The translations under genes were made by a program, and so were the position numbers. A DNA stretch of 64,000 bases, taken from contig CAZILN010000275.1 of NCBI GenBank assembly GCA_964540005.1, positions 1 to 64,000 of the forward strand, given 5' to 3'. Source of the stretch: CAZILN01 sp964540005 (GTDB lineage: Bacteria; Bacteroidota; Bacteroidia; Bacteroidales; SM23-62). The notes under the pieces were generated by a model, which saw only the letters and a list, made by a program, of their open reading frames with translations, made no database searches and was not told where the DNA came from. Each line of letters begins with the position of its first letter. Position 1 is the first letter of the stretch. This document shows, one piece after another, positions 15,973-24,594 of the stretch.

Positions 15973-17862
15973 ATGCTTTTAACCATCTCTTTTCATTATG
16001 ATTTTTACCCGCTTTTTGTAGTGGCCGTTATTGCTTGGATAGCACCCATACTACTTTCGCTTTTAAGACTAAAAAAAATCCCAATTATTATTATTGAGAT
16101 AATATTAGGATTTCTGGCTGGAAAATTTTTGTTTGGAAATCTTAGTGAAGAAAGTTTTCTAATTCTCGATTTTCTGGCACTTTTCGGTTTTCTTTTTCTC
16201 ATGTTTTTAAGTGGTCTGGCAATAGATGTTGACCAGATTATTGCCTCATTTCCCCGCAGAAAATTGACCAAGATACGTTTTCTGAAGAATCCTTTGCTGG
16301 TGGGTATTACTCAGTTTATACTCACTGTTATATTTTCGTACATGGTTTCTTTGTTCCTCGGAAAGATTATTGATATACCATGTATCTGGTATTTTTCCCT
16401 AATTATGATTACCACCTCGGTTGCAATAGTTTTGCCCGTTCTGAAAGACCGGGGTGAAACCGGTAGCCGGTTTGGACAGATGATCATTATGGCTGCAGCA
16501 GTTGCCGACATCCTGAGTATCATATTATTTACCTTAACTGCTCATATACTAAAAAATGGTTTTCAGTTTAAGCTCATTTATATCCTGGTACTTTTTTTAC
16601 TTTTTTTACTTTTCTACAAAATTATTAACGGGCTGAAAAACACCCATTTAATAAAGAAATTAGGTTATCAGTTATCACAGGCTGCTTCTCAGATCCGTAT
16701 CAGAGGAGCTGTTTTGATAATCCTGATTTTTGTAGTTATCTCTCAATACATTGGGAAGGAAGTTGTATTGTTGGGTGCTTTTCTAAGCGGATTGGTATTA
16801 TCTTCAATGCTACACCGCGAACGATCACTAATGTTGATTAAATTAGACGGTATGGGTTATGGTTTCTTTATCCCAATCTTTTTTATTATGGTAGGTGTTG
16901 GATTCGACCCTGTTGCACTCAATGAATTTGATAAAACTCTTATTGGGTTCCTGCTATTGCTGCTTCTATCACTTTTCGCAATAAAAGTCATACCTTCATT
17001 GCTGTGGCGTCCTTTATTTGGTTTTAGGAAAGCCATTTCCGGGGGCTTTCTGATTTCGTCAAGATTAAGCCTGATTATTGCCGCTTCTGTAATAGGACTT
17101 GAGTTAGGTGCTATTACTCCCGGGATAAACGCCAGTATTATAATAATGGCATTGATTACCTGTTTTGTTTCCCCGGTCATTTACAACTGGATCTCACCCG
17201 GCAATCTAACAGAGAGTAAAAAAACCATTATTATTGGTGGCAGCAGCACAGGAGTCTTATTAGCACGTCGATTGCATGCCCATGGTAAAAATGTGGTTAT
17301 TATTGAATTAAATAAAATGCGCTTTCAGGAAATCAGGGATAAAGGGATCAATGTTAGACATGGTAACGGACTTAAAAGGAATATTTACCAGGAATTAAAG
17401 ATAAGTCCCGAAAACTATGTTGTAATTGAAACCGGAAATGATGAAAAAAACCTGAAGATCAGTCGAATGCTAAAAAATGAATATCAGCATAAAAAAATTA
17501 TCTCGAGGATTAACCGATTTTCATTAGAACAAAGGTATAAACAAATGGGCATCGAAACAATTGATGTTACACAGATACTGGCTTCAGCTATTGAAAACCT
17601 GATTTTTCGGCCCACTATATATCAAGCACTTGTTGAATCGTTTGAGAATTTTAGTGTTGAAGAGATTTTAATTACCAATCGTAATATTGACGGTTTACAA
17701 ATTAAAGAAATCTCTTTCCATAAAGATGCCATACTGATGATGGTCAGGCGAGGAAACAGTTTTACTATTCCGCATGGCGAAAGTTATATAAGAACAGGTG
17801 ATATTCTTTTAGTATTTGGTACTCAAACCGCTTTTGAGGATACCAGGCATAAAGTGGGATAA
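15973..17862 (+). CDS. Kef-type CPA2 cation:proton antiporter with RCK (TrkA-N/C) domains
   Basis: A 629-residue inner-membrane protein. About twelve hydrophobic segments cover residues 5-405, including the CPA2 helices with FLSGLAIDVDQI and SVAIVLPVLKDRGETGSRFGQ. The cytosolic part starts with the dinucleotide fold IIIGGSSTGVLLARRLHA (about residue 417) and ends with a TrkA-C domain. Predicted to exchange K+ or Na+ for protons under nucleotide control, possibly NAD(H) through the RCK domain. The start is ATG 15973. It closes the intact part of the island. Confidence 0.85.
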   Translation: MLLTISFHYDFYPLFVVAVIAWIAPILLSLLRLKKIPIIIIEIILGFLAGKFLFGNLSEESFLILDFLALFGFLFLMFLSGLAIDVDQIIASFPRRKLTKIRFLKNPLLVGITQFILTVIFSYMVSLFLGKIIDIPCIWYFSLIMITTSVAIVLPVLKDRGETGSRFGQMIIMAAAVADILSIILFTLTAHILKNGFQFKLIYILVLFLLFLLFYKIINGLKNTHLIKKLGYQLSQAASQIRIRGAVLIILIFVVISQYIGKEVVLLGAFLSGLVLSSMLHRERSLMLIKLDGMGYGFFIPIFFIMVGVGFDPVALNEFDKTLIGFLLLLLLSLFAIKVIPSLLWRPLFGFRKAISGGFLISSRLSLIIAASVIGLELGAITPGINASIIIMALITCFVSPVIYNWISPGNLTESKKTIIIGGSSTGVLLARRLHAHGKNVVIIELNKMRFQEIRDKGINVRHGNGLKRNIYQELKISPENYVVIETGNDEKNLKISRMLKNEYQHKKIISRINRFSLEQRYKQMGIETIDVTQILASAIENLIFRPTIYQALVESFENFSVEEILITNRNIDGLQIKEISFHKDAILMMVRRGNSFTIPHGESYIRTGDILLVFGTQTAFEDTRHKVG

Positions 17863-17874
17863 GTCCATATACAT

Positions 17875-18085
17875 CCTAAAGTCAATGTGCCTTTAGGTTA
17901 TTATAACGGACGAGCGATTGATGAGATCACCGGAACGGAGAACGAGAAGAAAGACGAATTTGTAACAGGTCTTGGAAGAGGCCATGGTAGCGTGTAAAAC
18001 CTTTATTGAATTCGATGATGGACTGGAAGTGTCACAAATCATCGCGCAGATTTGGCTCAACCTGGCCGGGTATCATAAAAACTGA
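17875..18085 (+). pseudogene. Gene debris: second uracil-DNA glycosylase segment plus unknown tail
   Basis: Bases 17875-17919 repeat 37 of 45 positions of the intact glycosylase gene (13946-13990) and translate as PKVNVPLGYYNGRAI beside PEVIVPLGYYAARTI. The frame then runs on as unrelated residues to a stop near 17998. In another frame a short piece, ATG 17984 to TGA 18083, encodes TFIEFDDGLEVSQIIAQIWL; it may be the tail of a lost gene that I do not recognise. Nothing here looks complete. Confidence 0.6.
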
Positions 18086-18090
18086 ATCGT

Positions 18091-18528
18091 ATGGAATTAA
18101 AGATTGCATTTGCATTGAATACGGAGGATGCCTTTGAGAAAAGGCACTTCGGGGATGCTGCCCAGTATCATATCTATGCATTGAAAGACAAGGTGTTTCA
18201 ATTGGAATCCAAAGAAACTAATATCTTCAAATCAGCAGAGAAAGACATTGCCCACGGACAAAAGTCAAAAGCGGAACAGATCATTCATTTTCTGAAGCGC
18301 CGGGGCGTTTCCGTACTTGTTTCCAAGCAGTTTGGTAGTAATATCAAATACATTGTAAGCCATTTCATCCCCGTGGTGATCCGAAAAGAATCGCCAGAGG
18401 AGGTAAAAAAGATACTACTAAAACACAGCAGATGGGTGGAGGAAGAGCTGGACCGGCATCCAGACCGGTATAAAATGTTTACCGTGGACAACGGCATTTT
18501 AAAGACAAAGGTTGAACAAAACGGATAA
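18091..18528 (+). CDS. Second NifX/NifB-C-like protein
   Basis: A 145-residue protein with the dinitrogenase iron-molybdenum cofactor fold: IAFALNTEDAFEKRHFGDAAQYHIYAL at the N-terminus, then EQIIHFLKRRGVSVLVSKQFG. The Cys normally found in the central D-C-x pair is absent. It ends in a charged tail (RWVEEELDRHPDRYKMFTVDNG). It is intact, unlike much of the surrounding DNA. Likely a small cofactor- or redox-linked regulator rather than a nitrogenase protein. Confidence 0.65.
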   Translation: MELKIAFALNTEDAFEKRHFGDAAQYHIYALKDKVFQLESKETNIFKSAEKDIAHGQKSKAEQIIHFLKRRGVSVLVSKQFGSNIKYIVSHFIPVVIRKESPEEVKKILLKHSRWVEEELDRHPDRYKMFTVDNGILKTKVEQNG

Positions 18529-18881
18529 GAAGTGTATTCTGCAAAACTTTAGTATAATTATTCTCACTCTCTTTGTCCACCAATACGAAATTATATGAAA
18601 TGATTTTGCCTTAAAAATCCGGACGGTAAGTTAAGCTACTAAGAGCAGTATGTTGCCAAGAAAATATACTTAATGCTGGATTTGAGGTCACGATGAACTG
18701 ATAAATAGTATTGAGAGCAATTATAGTTCTACTGAGTAATTTCAAATATATCCAAATCCATGTTCTGACTTTGTGACGGTTGAATATAAGACGTTAATAA
18801 CACAAGCACAGCTACTTAATATCCTTGGCAATAAAATGTTTTTTTTGAATCATTTGCAAACAGTACTGAAATTGGTATTAC
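18529..18881. other. Gene-free AT-rich stretch
   Basis: No convincing gene on either strand. One plus-strand frame near 18774-18886 reads YKTLITQAQLLNILGNKM before a stop and could be the tail of a decayed gene, but it has no start and I do not recognise it. Confidence 0.4.
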
Positions 18882-19235
18882 TTAGATAAATGGGGGGATT
18901 TTGTAAATTCCTGCGAAGTTTGCAAGGAATAGGGGGTCAACATCGTCGGAATAAACAGGAAATCAAGCGATCGCAGCGAAAGTTACAAATTATGGACAGC
19001 ATCCCAGGGTTTAGTATTGTTTTCCAGAACTGGAAAGGGATTTTTATCCCGGCTTTGTGGATTTCTCATCACCGTCCGGGCCGAAACCGCCATGGCTCAG
19101 CTGGGTCAACCTTCTTCTCCCTCGAAGAAGGTTCGAACTTCGTTCAAAACAGCCGACAAATTAAATAAGCCTAAGAAGCTGAAGTTTGGTAGGCTTACTC
19201 GATTTTCTCACGACGTTAAAAGTATGTTTGCCTAA
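18882..19235 (+). pseudogene. Unrecognised GC-richer remnant with one in-frame TAG
   Basis: A single frame stays open over about 350 bases except for TAG at 18930-18932. It reads DKWGDFVNSCEVCKE, stop, GVNIVGINRKSSDRSES, and later GLVLFSRTGKGFLSRLCGF, ending KSMFA at 19235. Base composition is clearly richer in G+C than the AT-rich DNA on both sides. The protein is basic and matches nothing I know. It may be a broken gene, a mobile-element remnant, or non-coding DNA with a chance open frame. Confidence 0.3.
19108..19133. repeat. Perfect 10-bp inverted repeat (hairpin)
   Basis: AACCTTCTTC and GAAGAAGGTT flank the six-base loop TCCCTC inside the GC-richer remnant. A perfect 10-bp stem is unusual within coding sequence and suggests a structural or recombination role, or an element end. 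Confidence 0.55.
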
Positions 19236-19472
19236 TTTTTAAGTGCTCCCCAAAATCACCTTCCCCTTGTATTAATTAATATTCAGAACACTCATTTTTG
19301 ATTGATGAAATCCAGATCCTAGAGGTATATTCTTTTGTATACTTAATATATTTATTTTGAAAATCTTTGTAAATTAATTCCTTATTAAGGATTATACGCA
19401 ACAACTACTCGTTTATAATTTTGTTAGACCCAATTCTTTATAATTATCATACTGGCTCAGTTTTAAAAATCT

Positions 19473-19480
19473 TATCTTTG
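19473..19480 (+). promoter_or_regulatory. -7 box (TATCTTTG) of the mntA-hepT pair
   Basis: TATCTTTG ends seven bases before the mntA ATG, so transcription would start almost at the first codon. No good -33 element is visible. Confidence 0.45.
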
Positions 19481-19487
19481 TTCAAGT

Positions 19488-19775
19488 ATGAACAGAAAGG
19501 AAATAGATACAGCTATCATTAACTACTTAGAGCCATTTGGGCCTAAGAGGATTGGAATATTTGGTTCGGTCGCAAGAAATGAAGAAACTAACGATAGCGA
19601 TATTGACATCCTAATCAGATTTGGGAATGTACCCACCTTATTAGAATTCGTGCGAATGGAAAGAGAACTCACTCATATTTTAGGACGTAAAGTAGATCTA
19701 GTATCTGAAGGTGCATTAACCAATAAAAGACTAAAAACATACATTTTACAGGACCTTCAAATCATTTTTGAATGA
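19488..19775 (+). CDS. mntA: MntA-type minimal nucleotidyltransferase antitoxin
   Basis: A 95-residue minimal nucleotidyltransferase. The signature GSVARNEETNDSDIDILI gives GS followed by the DxD metal-binding pair. In the type VII HepT/MntA systems this protein transfers AMP to the tyrosine of the HEPN toxin and so silences it. It overlaps hepT by four bases (ATGA). The length and frame are intact, in contrast to the decayed DNA upstream. Confidence 0.85.
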   Translation: MNRKEIDTAIINYLEPFGPKRIGIFGSVARNEETNDSDIDILIRFGNVPTLLEFVRMERELTHILGRKVDLVSEGALTNKRLKTYILQDLQIIFE

Positions 19776-20095
19776 AAGATGATTTAGTCTATATCGAGCA
19801 TATTCAATCAAGTATAAAAAGGATTAGGAGCTATATTATAGGACTGAATCAAGACTCATTTCTTGAAAACCATATGGTCCAAGATGCTATCGTAAGACAA
19901 CTTGAGATAATTGGTGAAGCCACGAAAAAGATTTCTCAAGATTTTAGAAATAAACACCAGGATATTCCTTGGAAAGATATGGCTGCAATGAGGGATAAGT
20001 TAATCCATGACTATATTGAGGTTGATTTCAAAATGGTCTGGAATACTGCTACAATCGACATCCCTAATCTTGAACGACTCATGGAGGGATTATAA
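19772..20095 (+). CDS. hepT: HepT-type HEPN-domain ribonuclease toxin (DUF86)
   Basis: A 107-residue all-helical HEPN protein. RDKLIHDY supplies the RNase R-x4-H motif and the adjacent Tyr, the known AMPylation site in HepT. QLEIIGEATKKIS is the typical first-helix motif of DUF86. It is predicted to cleave RNA unless modified by MntA. Translational coupling to mntA keeps antidote first. Confidence 0.85.
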   Translation: MKDDLVYIEHIQSSIKRIRSYIIGLNQDSFLENHMVQDAIVRQLEIIGEATKKISQDFRNKHQDIPWKDMAAMRDKLIHDYIEVDFKMVWNTATIDIPNLERLMEGL

Positions 20096-20547
20096 AGAAC
20101 AGGGTCTAGCAAGGTGCATACGGTCAATTGGTTTGTCACGCATCTTGCACTGCAAACCACATGTTGACTGGCATCCCAAAATCCACTAACTTTAGTGAAG
20201 TAACCAGTTTAAAACGTTTGAAACAGCAACATGCGCGCCATGGTGCCCGGACGCCTGTGGGCGCCGATAAAAAGGCACCTGCTGAGATTGGCGGGAATAC
20301 CGGCAAAACTCTGCTATGAGTTTCAATTACGGAAACCCTTTTTTGTGGATAAAATGCTGGAATAGCTTTATTATACAATTCTTCGATAAAGGATATGAAT
20401 TTTTCGAAGAGCCCCTGGCGGAGTCCGATTATCATAGAATAAAAGAGATGTCAAACCAATGGTTTTGATATCTCTGCACATGCCCGTCCCATGGAGGATC
20501 TGCCGTGAGAAATCCTCTCTTACATTAACATTTATTGGCGATAGCAC
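20096..20547. other. Gene-poor stretch with small unassigned frames
   Basis: No recognised gene. The first half (about 20150-20310) is GC-richer and holds a short inverted repeat, GGTTTG near 20130 and CAAACC near 20155. A 50-codon plus-strand frame, ATG 20316 to TGA 20468, reads FFDKGYEFFEEPLAESDYHR near its end and could be a small protein or the end of a lost one. I cannot identify it. Confidence 0.35.
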
Positions 20548-21564
20548 TTATTGATCCAGAAACTCAAGTATTTTTTCACTTACAATTTTAGGATAGGTCA
20601 GTAATAAACAATGACCTGTGTTTGGAATTACTTCAGTTTGAATATCCGGAGCTATCATGTTTAAGTGATCGACTGCATCTTTTACCGAATACAGCTTCTC
20701 ATTTTCACCAACAAGGTATAGAACAGGGACAATTATATGCTGTAATTCTTCATTGGGTATAACTGTCATACTTATAGGAATCTTGGGCTTAAAACTACGT
20801 ATGGCAATACTTATTGCATCCAGCCTGCCTTCAGCCATTCTTATTCCATCTTCAGTTTGAACCATATCCTCACAGGTCCAGAATAATGCACTTTTTGCCA
20901 GATACCTAAAAGGGATCAGACCGGTTAAAGCTCTCTTTTCGAATTCCTTACTGCAGGGGTAAACCGTATAAGCAGGAGATAATAACACTGCTTTATTTAA
21001 CCTGTGCGGATAATGCACTAGAAACTGGCCGGCGACCCAGCCTCCGTATGAATATCCTACAAGGTTGATATTGTTTTCCAGCCCAAGCTCGGTAAAAAGT
21101 TCATCGAGCCATTTTACATAATCTTCAGGACCGCTCATCCGTCTTGTGTAAATACTGCGGCCAAAGTCATATATCTGGTCCAGGGCATAAACCCTGTAAT
21201 CCTCTGACAATTCCTCAATATTGTTCTTCCATATCAGGGATGTAGCACCGCCGCCCGGCAGCAGCACAATTGGTGGATCATCTGCAGAACCGTTAATCCG
21301 TACAAATGTCTGTCCATAGGAAGTGGTTATCATTTTATCCTCTGAATCTGAAGGCCAATCCTCAGCTCTTGCATCATAATACTCCAGGTATTTCTCCCGG
21401 ACCCTTTCTGACCTGAAAGGATGATAATCATTAATCTCAAAAGCAGCCGGTCCGCGCAAGAATGACAGGTAGGCCCAAGAGTAAGTAGTCAGGCACAATA
21501 ATAAAATTGCCCCGGTTCCAATAAGTATATATTTTAGTATTACTGTTAGCAGAGATTTTTTCAA
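20548..21564 (-). CDS. Membrane-anchored alpha/beta hydrolase
   Basis: A 338-residue hydrolase. An N-terminal hydrophobic segment (about residues 7-32) anchors or exports it. The catalytic Ser172 lies in VGYSYGGWVAGQ; the acid is probably the Glu/Asp region of VGENEKLYS, and the His is in NTGHCLLL. PGGGATSLIW forms the oxyanion-hole region. The substrate is unknown; relatives include esterases and C-C hydrolases. It stands alone, with no operon partner. Confidence 0.8.
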   Translation of the reverse strand: MKKSLLTVILKYILIGTGAILLLCLTTYSWAYLSFLRGPAAFEINDYHPFRSERVREKYLEYYDARAEDWPSDSEDKMITTSYGQTFVRINGSADDPPIVLLPGGGATSLIWKNNIEELSEDYRVYALDQIYDFGRSIYTRRMSGPEDYVKWLDELFTELGLENNINLVGYSYGGWVAGQFLVHYPHRLNKAVLLSPAYTVYPCSKEFEKRALTGLIPFRYLAKSALFWTCEDMVQTEDGIRMAEGRLDAISIAIRSFKPKIPISMTVIPNEELQHIIVPVLYLVGENEKLYSVKDAVDHLNMIAPDIQTEVIPNTGHCLLLTYPKIVSEKILEFLDQ

Positions 21565-21621
21565 TTATTCGGAGGATTTTTGCCAGGTATGGGTTTTCTG
21601 TAATTGATTTATACTTGATGT

Positions 21622-23241
21622 CTATTTCTTGTTTTTAGTAAGCTCGTCAAGCTTTTTCCTTATTTCCGCCTCTTTTTCTGCACTCATTGTTCTCTTTTTA
21701 TTACTTTCTTCAGCCTGTTCTCTTTGCTGTTCTTCTTTTTTACCGGATTCATTTTCAGTGCCTTCCTTTTGTCTGACAACAGTTCTTCTTTGCCAGCTTC
21801 CTTTAACAGCAGAAATAGTCGAGGCGATACTGGATCCTATCCTCTCGACGAATTCAATTTTATAGGGTGCCATCTCCTCAAAGGATGCCAGCTCAACCAC
21901 ACCAAAAATTTCTTCATGCATTTTCAGGGGAACGATCAGGATGCTTGCAGGTTTGTCTTCCCCCAGTCCGGATTTAATCTTAATGTATCCCTCCGGTACA
22001 TCGGTCAGATAGATAGTCTCTCCCTCCTGCAGGCACCTCCCTGCCAGTCCTTCCCCGGATTGAATTTCTTTCTTAAGGTACTTCTTGCGGTCATAGGCAT
22101 AAGCAGCAGTAAGTACCAGGTATTGTCTGCCATCGGCATCCCTGTTTAACAGGAACAGTGCCCCGACTTTAGCGTCAATGTATTTTACCAGGTTCCCTAT
22201 CACGGCTTCCGATAAGTTGTTTATATTATCGGTCTGTTCCCTCAGGATCTCACTGAACCTGGCTATACCATGGTTTGACCAGTTTCTGATCTCATCCTCT
22301 TTCTTCCTCTTGGTTTCCTCGATGGCTGCATTTTTAAGATCCTCTCTCATTTGCAGCAGGGCGTTACCCAGGATGTCGTTATCACTCAGGGGCTTAAATC
22401 TGCTGTCATAGTTGCCTTTCCCGATTTCTTCGGAGAAACTGGACAGGGCTTTTAATCCTGCTGCAAGACTGTTTATCGCGATAGCCATCTGGCCGATCTC
22501 ATCATCCCTTTCCTGAATTTTTTTGTCAGGGAGCTTACCCCTGGCCATTTCCTGGAGTAAAAGCTTAAACTGCTTAACAGGTCTGACCATGGACCGGATG
22601 ACCAGAAGGGCAATAATTATTGCTATGATTGATAGAATTATGGTCATCAATATGAGATAATTACTGAAGGATACATTTTCTTCTTCGATCTTCACAATGG
22701 TTGAATCCAACAGCCCGCTGTATTTAGTAAGGAGGTTGAAGATCTCTACTTCAATCGCCGCACTGGTATTCTGAATTGTGTTTGTCAGGACAGGTAAATA
22801 AGAATTGTCTGACAAAGTGATATCATACCGGGAGTACTTGATCTCTTCATACAGGGTAAAGAGGCTGTCAGTGATCATTGCGGACAGGCCTAAATAGATT
22901 TCCTGGTCCCTGAAGGGCCATTTCTGGCTGATCCTGATAATATTCCTGTTCACAGATGGAAAATCGATATTCTTGGTCCGCTCAAGTTTGGTGGAAAATT
23001 CTGAGAATACAACTGAATCTTCACTCATACTTATTATTTGCCAGTCGTCACATCTGTGGAGAAGGGATTTTAATTCTGTAAGGTATTCTATGGAAGGAAT
23101 GTAAAGCTCGGGGATAGTCCGGTTAAGTGTACGGATATTATTAAGATAAATCCTGGTTATAAGCGCACAGATAATGACTGCAAGGATCAGTACGCTGAAT
23201 GTGATCCAGATCTTAATGGATATGGTAAGCTTGATCTTCAT
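21622..23241 (-). CDS. HAMP-GAF membrane sensor protein without kinase domain
   Basis: A 539-residue protein. One transmembrane helix near residues 10-30 and another near 195-215 enclose a periplasmic helical sensor. A HAMP domain follows (VRPVKQFKLLLQEMARGK), then a linker and a GAF domain (about 330-475; VGALFLLNRDADG, GEGLAGRCLQEGE, KPASILIVPLKM). The last 60 residues are highly charged Lys/Glu/Gln coil. Neither a histidine kinase, cyclase nor methyl-accepting signalling domain follows. It may act as a scaffold or through a partner. Confidence 0.75.
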   Translation of the reverse strand: MKIKLTISIKIWITFSVLILAVIICALITRIYLNNIRTLNRTIPELYIPSIEYLTELKSLLHRCDDWQIISMSEDSVVFSEFSTKLERTKNIDFPSVNRNIIRISQKWPFRDQEIYLGLSAMITDSLFTLYEEIKYSRYDITLSDNSYLPVLTNTIQNTSAAIEVEIFNLLTKYSGLLDSTIVKIEEENVSFSNYLILMTIILSIIAIIIALLVIRSMVRPVKQFKLLLQEMARGKLPDKKIQERDDEIGQMAIAINSLAAGLKALSSFSEEIGKGNYDSRFKPLSDNDILGNALLQMREDLKNAAIEETKRKKEDEIRNWSNHGIARFSEILREQTDNINNLSEAVIGNLVKYIDAKVGALFLLNRDADGRQYLVLTAAYAYDRKKYLKKEIQSGEGLAGRCLQEGETIYLTDVPEGYIKIKSGLGEDKPASILIVPLKMHEEIFGVVELASFEEMAPYKIEFVERIGSSIASTISAVKGSWQRRTVVRQKEGTENESGKKEEQQREQAEESNKKRTMSAEKEAEIRKKLDELTKNKK

Positions 23242-23320
23242 GCCTGGTGTCCTGATTATTCCTTCAGGACAATAAAACTACGATTTTTTTCAGAAATTGC
23301 GGCATGCCTTAATCGCACTG

Positions 23321-24502
23321 CTATCCCTGATTAATTGATACCAGGGCATCACGCAATTGTCCGAGAGCCTTTTTAAGGACAGACCTCGGGCAAGCAATAT
23401 TTATCCTCTGGAATCCTTCGCCACCCGGACCAAAGGAAGCGCCGTCATTAAATCCAAGCCTGGCTTCTTTTACCAGGAAGTCCTTCATGGTCTGCCCCTT
23501 CAGGTCAATCTTTCTCATGTCAAGCCAGACCAGATAGGTAGCCTCGGGTTCTGTCACTTTTACAGAAGGGATTTCATCTTTAATATAGCTCTTCAGATAT
23601 TCCAGGTTATCTTTCAGGTAGTCCATCAACTCATCTAGCCATTGATCCCCGGAACTATATGCTGCTTCCAGGGCAATTGAACCGAAGAGGTTGCCGAGCC
23701 ACAGGTGAGAGGTATCCAGTTCCCTGTTGAATATATGACGCAGGGCAGGATCCGGTATAATGACAAAAGATGTGGAGAGCCCTGCCAGGTTAAAGGTCTT
23801 GCTGGGGGCGGCAAAGGTGATGGTGTGATGTAAGAGGCCTTTATTGATGCTGGCCATGGGAATATGACGGTTGGGACGGTAGATCAGGTCGGAATGTATT
23901 TCATCACTAAGGATGGTAATGCCTTTTGAAATACAGAAATCCCCAAGTTCGGCCAGTTCCTCCTGCGTCCAGACACGACCGACCGGATTATGGGGATGAC
24001 TGAGGAGAATCAGTTTTGTCTGTTCATCAACCTTCTCCTTAAGGTCTTCAATGTTCATATGGTACCTGCCATCCTTAAAAATCAGCTGGTTCAAGACTAC
24101 CACTCGTTCGTTTCCTTTGATGATGGAAAAGAACGGGTGGTAGACAGGTGGCTGAATAAGGACCTTTTCGCCGGGTTCAGTAAAAGCCCTGACAGCAAAA
24201 TGAAGGGCAGGAACGACCCCGGGTGTAGTCAGTATCCATTCCTTTTGGACTTCCCAGCCATATCTGCGCCTGTACCATCCTATTATAGCTTTGAAAAAAT
24301 TTTCTCCCCTTGAACTGTATCCCAGTATTTCATGTGCGGCTCTCTTTCGTATGGCCTCCATGACGAAATCGGGAGTCCTGAAATCCATATCCGCTACCCA
24401 CATGGGGATGAGGTCCTTGCTTCCGAAATACTCCTTCCTGAGGTCGTATTTTATGCAGTTAGTATCTTCCCTTGGAATGTGCTCGTCGAAATTATACTTC
24501 AT
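23321..24502 (-). CDS. MalY/PatB-family PLP-dependent aminotransferase (cystathionine beta-lyase type)
   Basis: 393 residues of fold-type I. Motifs: PMWVADMDFRTP near the N-terminus, ILTTPGVVPALHFAVRAF, LLSHPHNPVGRVWT, SDEIHSDLIY, and the PLP lysine in FAAPSKTFNLAGL. Members cleave cystathionine or cysteine C-S bonds and some act as regulators. I chose the ATG at 24502 (MKYNFDE); a start at 24601 would run through the divergent promoter region and into ksgA. The gene is divergent from ksgA. Confidence 0.85.
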   Translation of the reverse strand: MKYNFDEHIPREDTNCIKYDLRKEYFGSKDLIPMWVADMDFRTPDFVMEAIRKRAAHEILGYSSRGENFFKAIIGWYRRRYGWEVQKEWILTTPGVVPALHFAVRAFTEPGEKVLIQPPVYHPFFSIIKGNERVVVLNQLIFKDGRYHMNIEDLKEKVDEQTKLILLSHPHNPVGRVWTQEELAELGDFCISKGITILSDEIHSDLIYRPNRHIPMASINKGLLHHTITFAAPSKTFNLAGLSTSFVIIPDPALRHIFNRELDTSHLWLGNLFGSIALEAAYSSGDQWLDELMDYLKDNLEYLKSYIKDEIPSVKVTEPEATYLVWLDMRKIDLKGQTMKDFLVKEARLGFNDGASFGPGGEGFQRINIACPRSVLKKALGQLRDALVSINQG

Positions 24503-24532
24503 ATTATGCACTGTGTTAGTAGGAATGTTTGA

Positions 24533-24549
24533 CAAACATAGTAAATTTG
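24533..24549. promoter_or_regulatory. Divergent -7 boxes for malY-like gene and ksgA
   Basis: On the minus strand TATGTTTG (24533-24540) faces the aminotransferase gene, and on the plus strand TAAATTTG (24542-24549) faces ksgA. The two boxes are one base apart, so the promoters overlap. Confidence 0.4.
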
Positions 24550-24594
24550 ATTCACTCACAGGAGTGTATACAATCCTGTCCTGATACAGAATAT

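Noticed and set aside
14426..18528. Nitrogen-fixation cluster
   Set aside because: Only NifX/NifB-C-like small domains are present. No nifHDK, nifE/N or full-length NifB is seen in the window.
18890..19168. 92-codon plus-strand frame as a gene
   Set aside because: It lies in a different frame from the longer interrupted frame 18882-19235 and shows no recognisable motif; likely chance.
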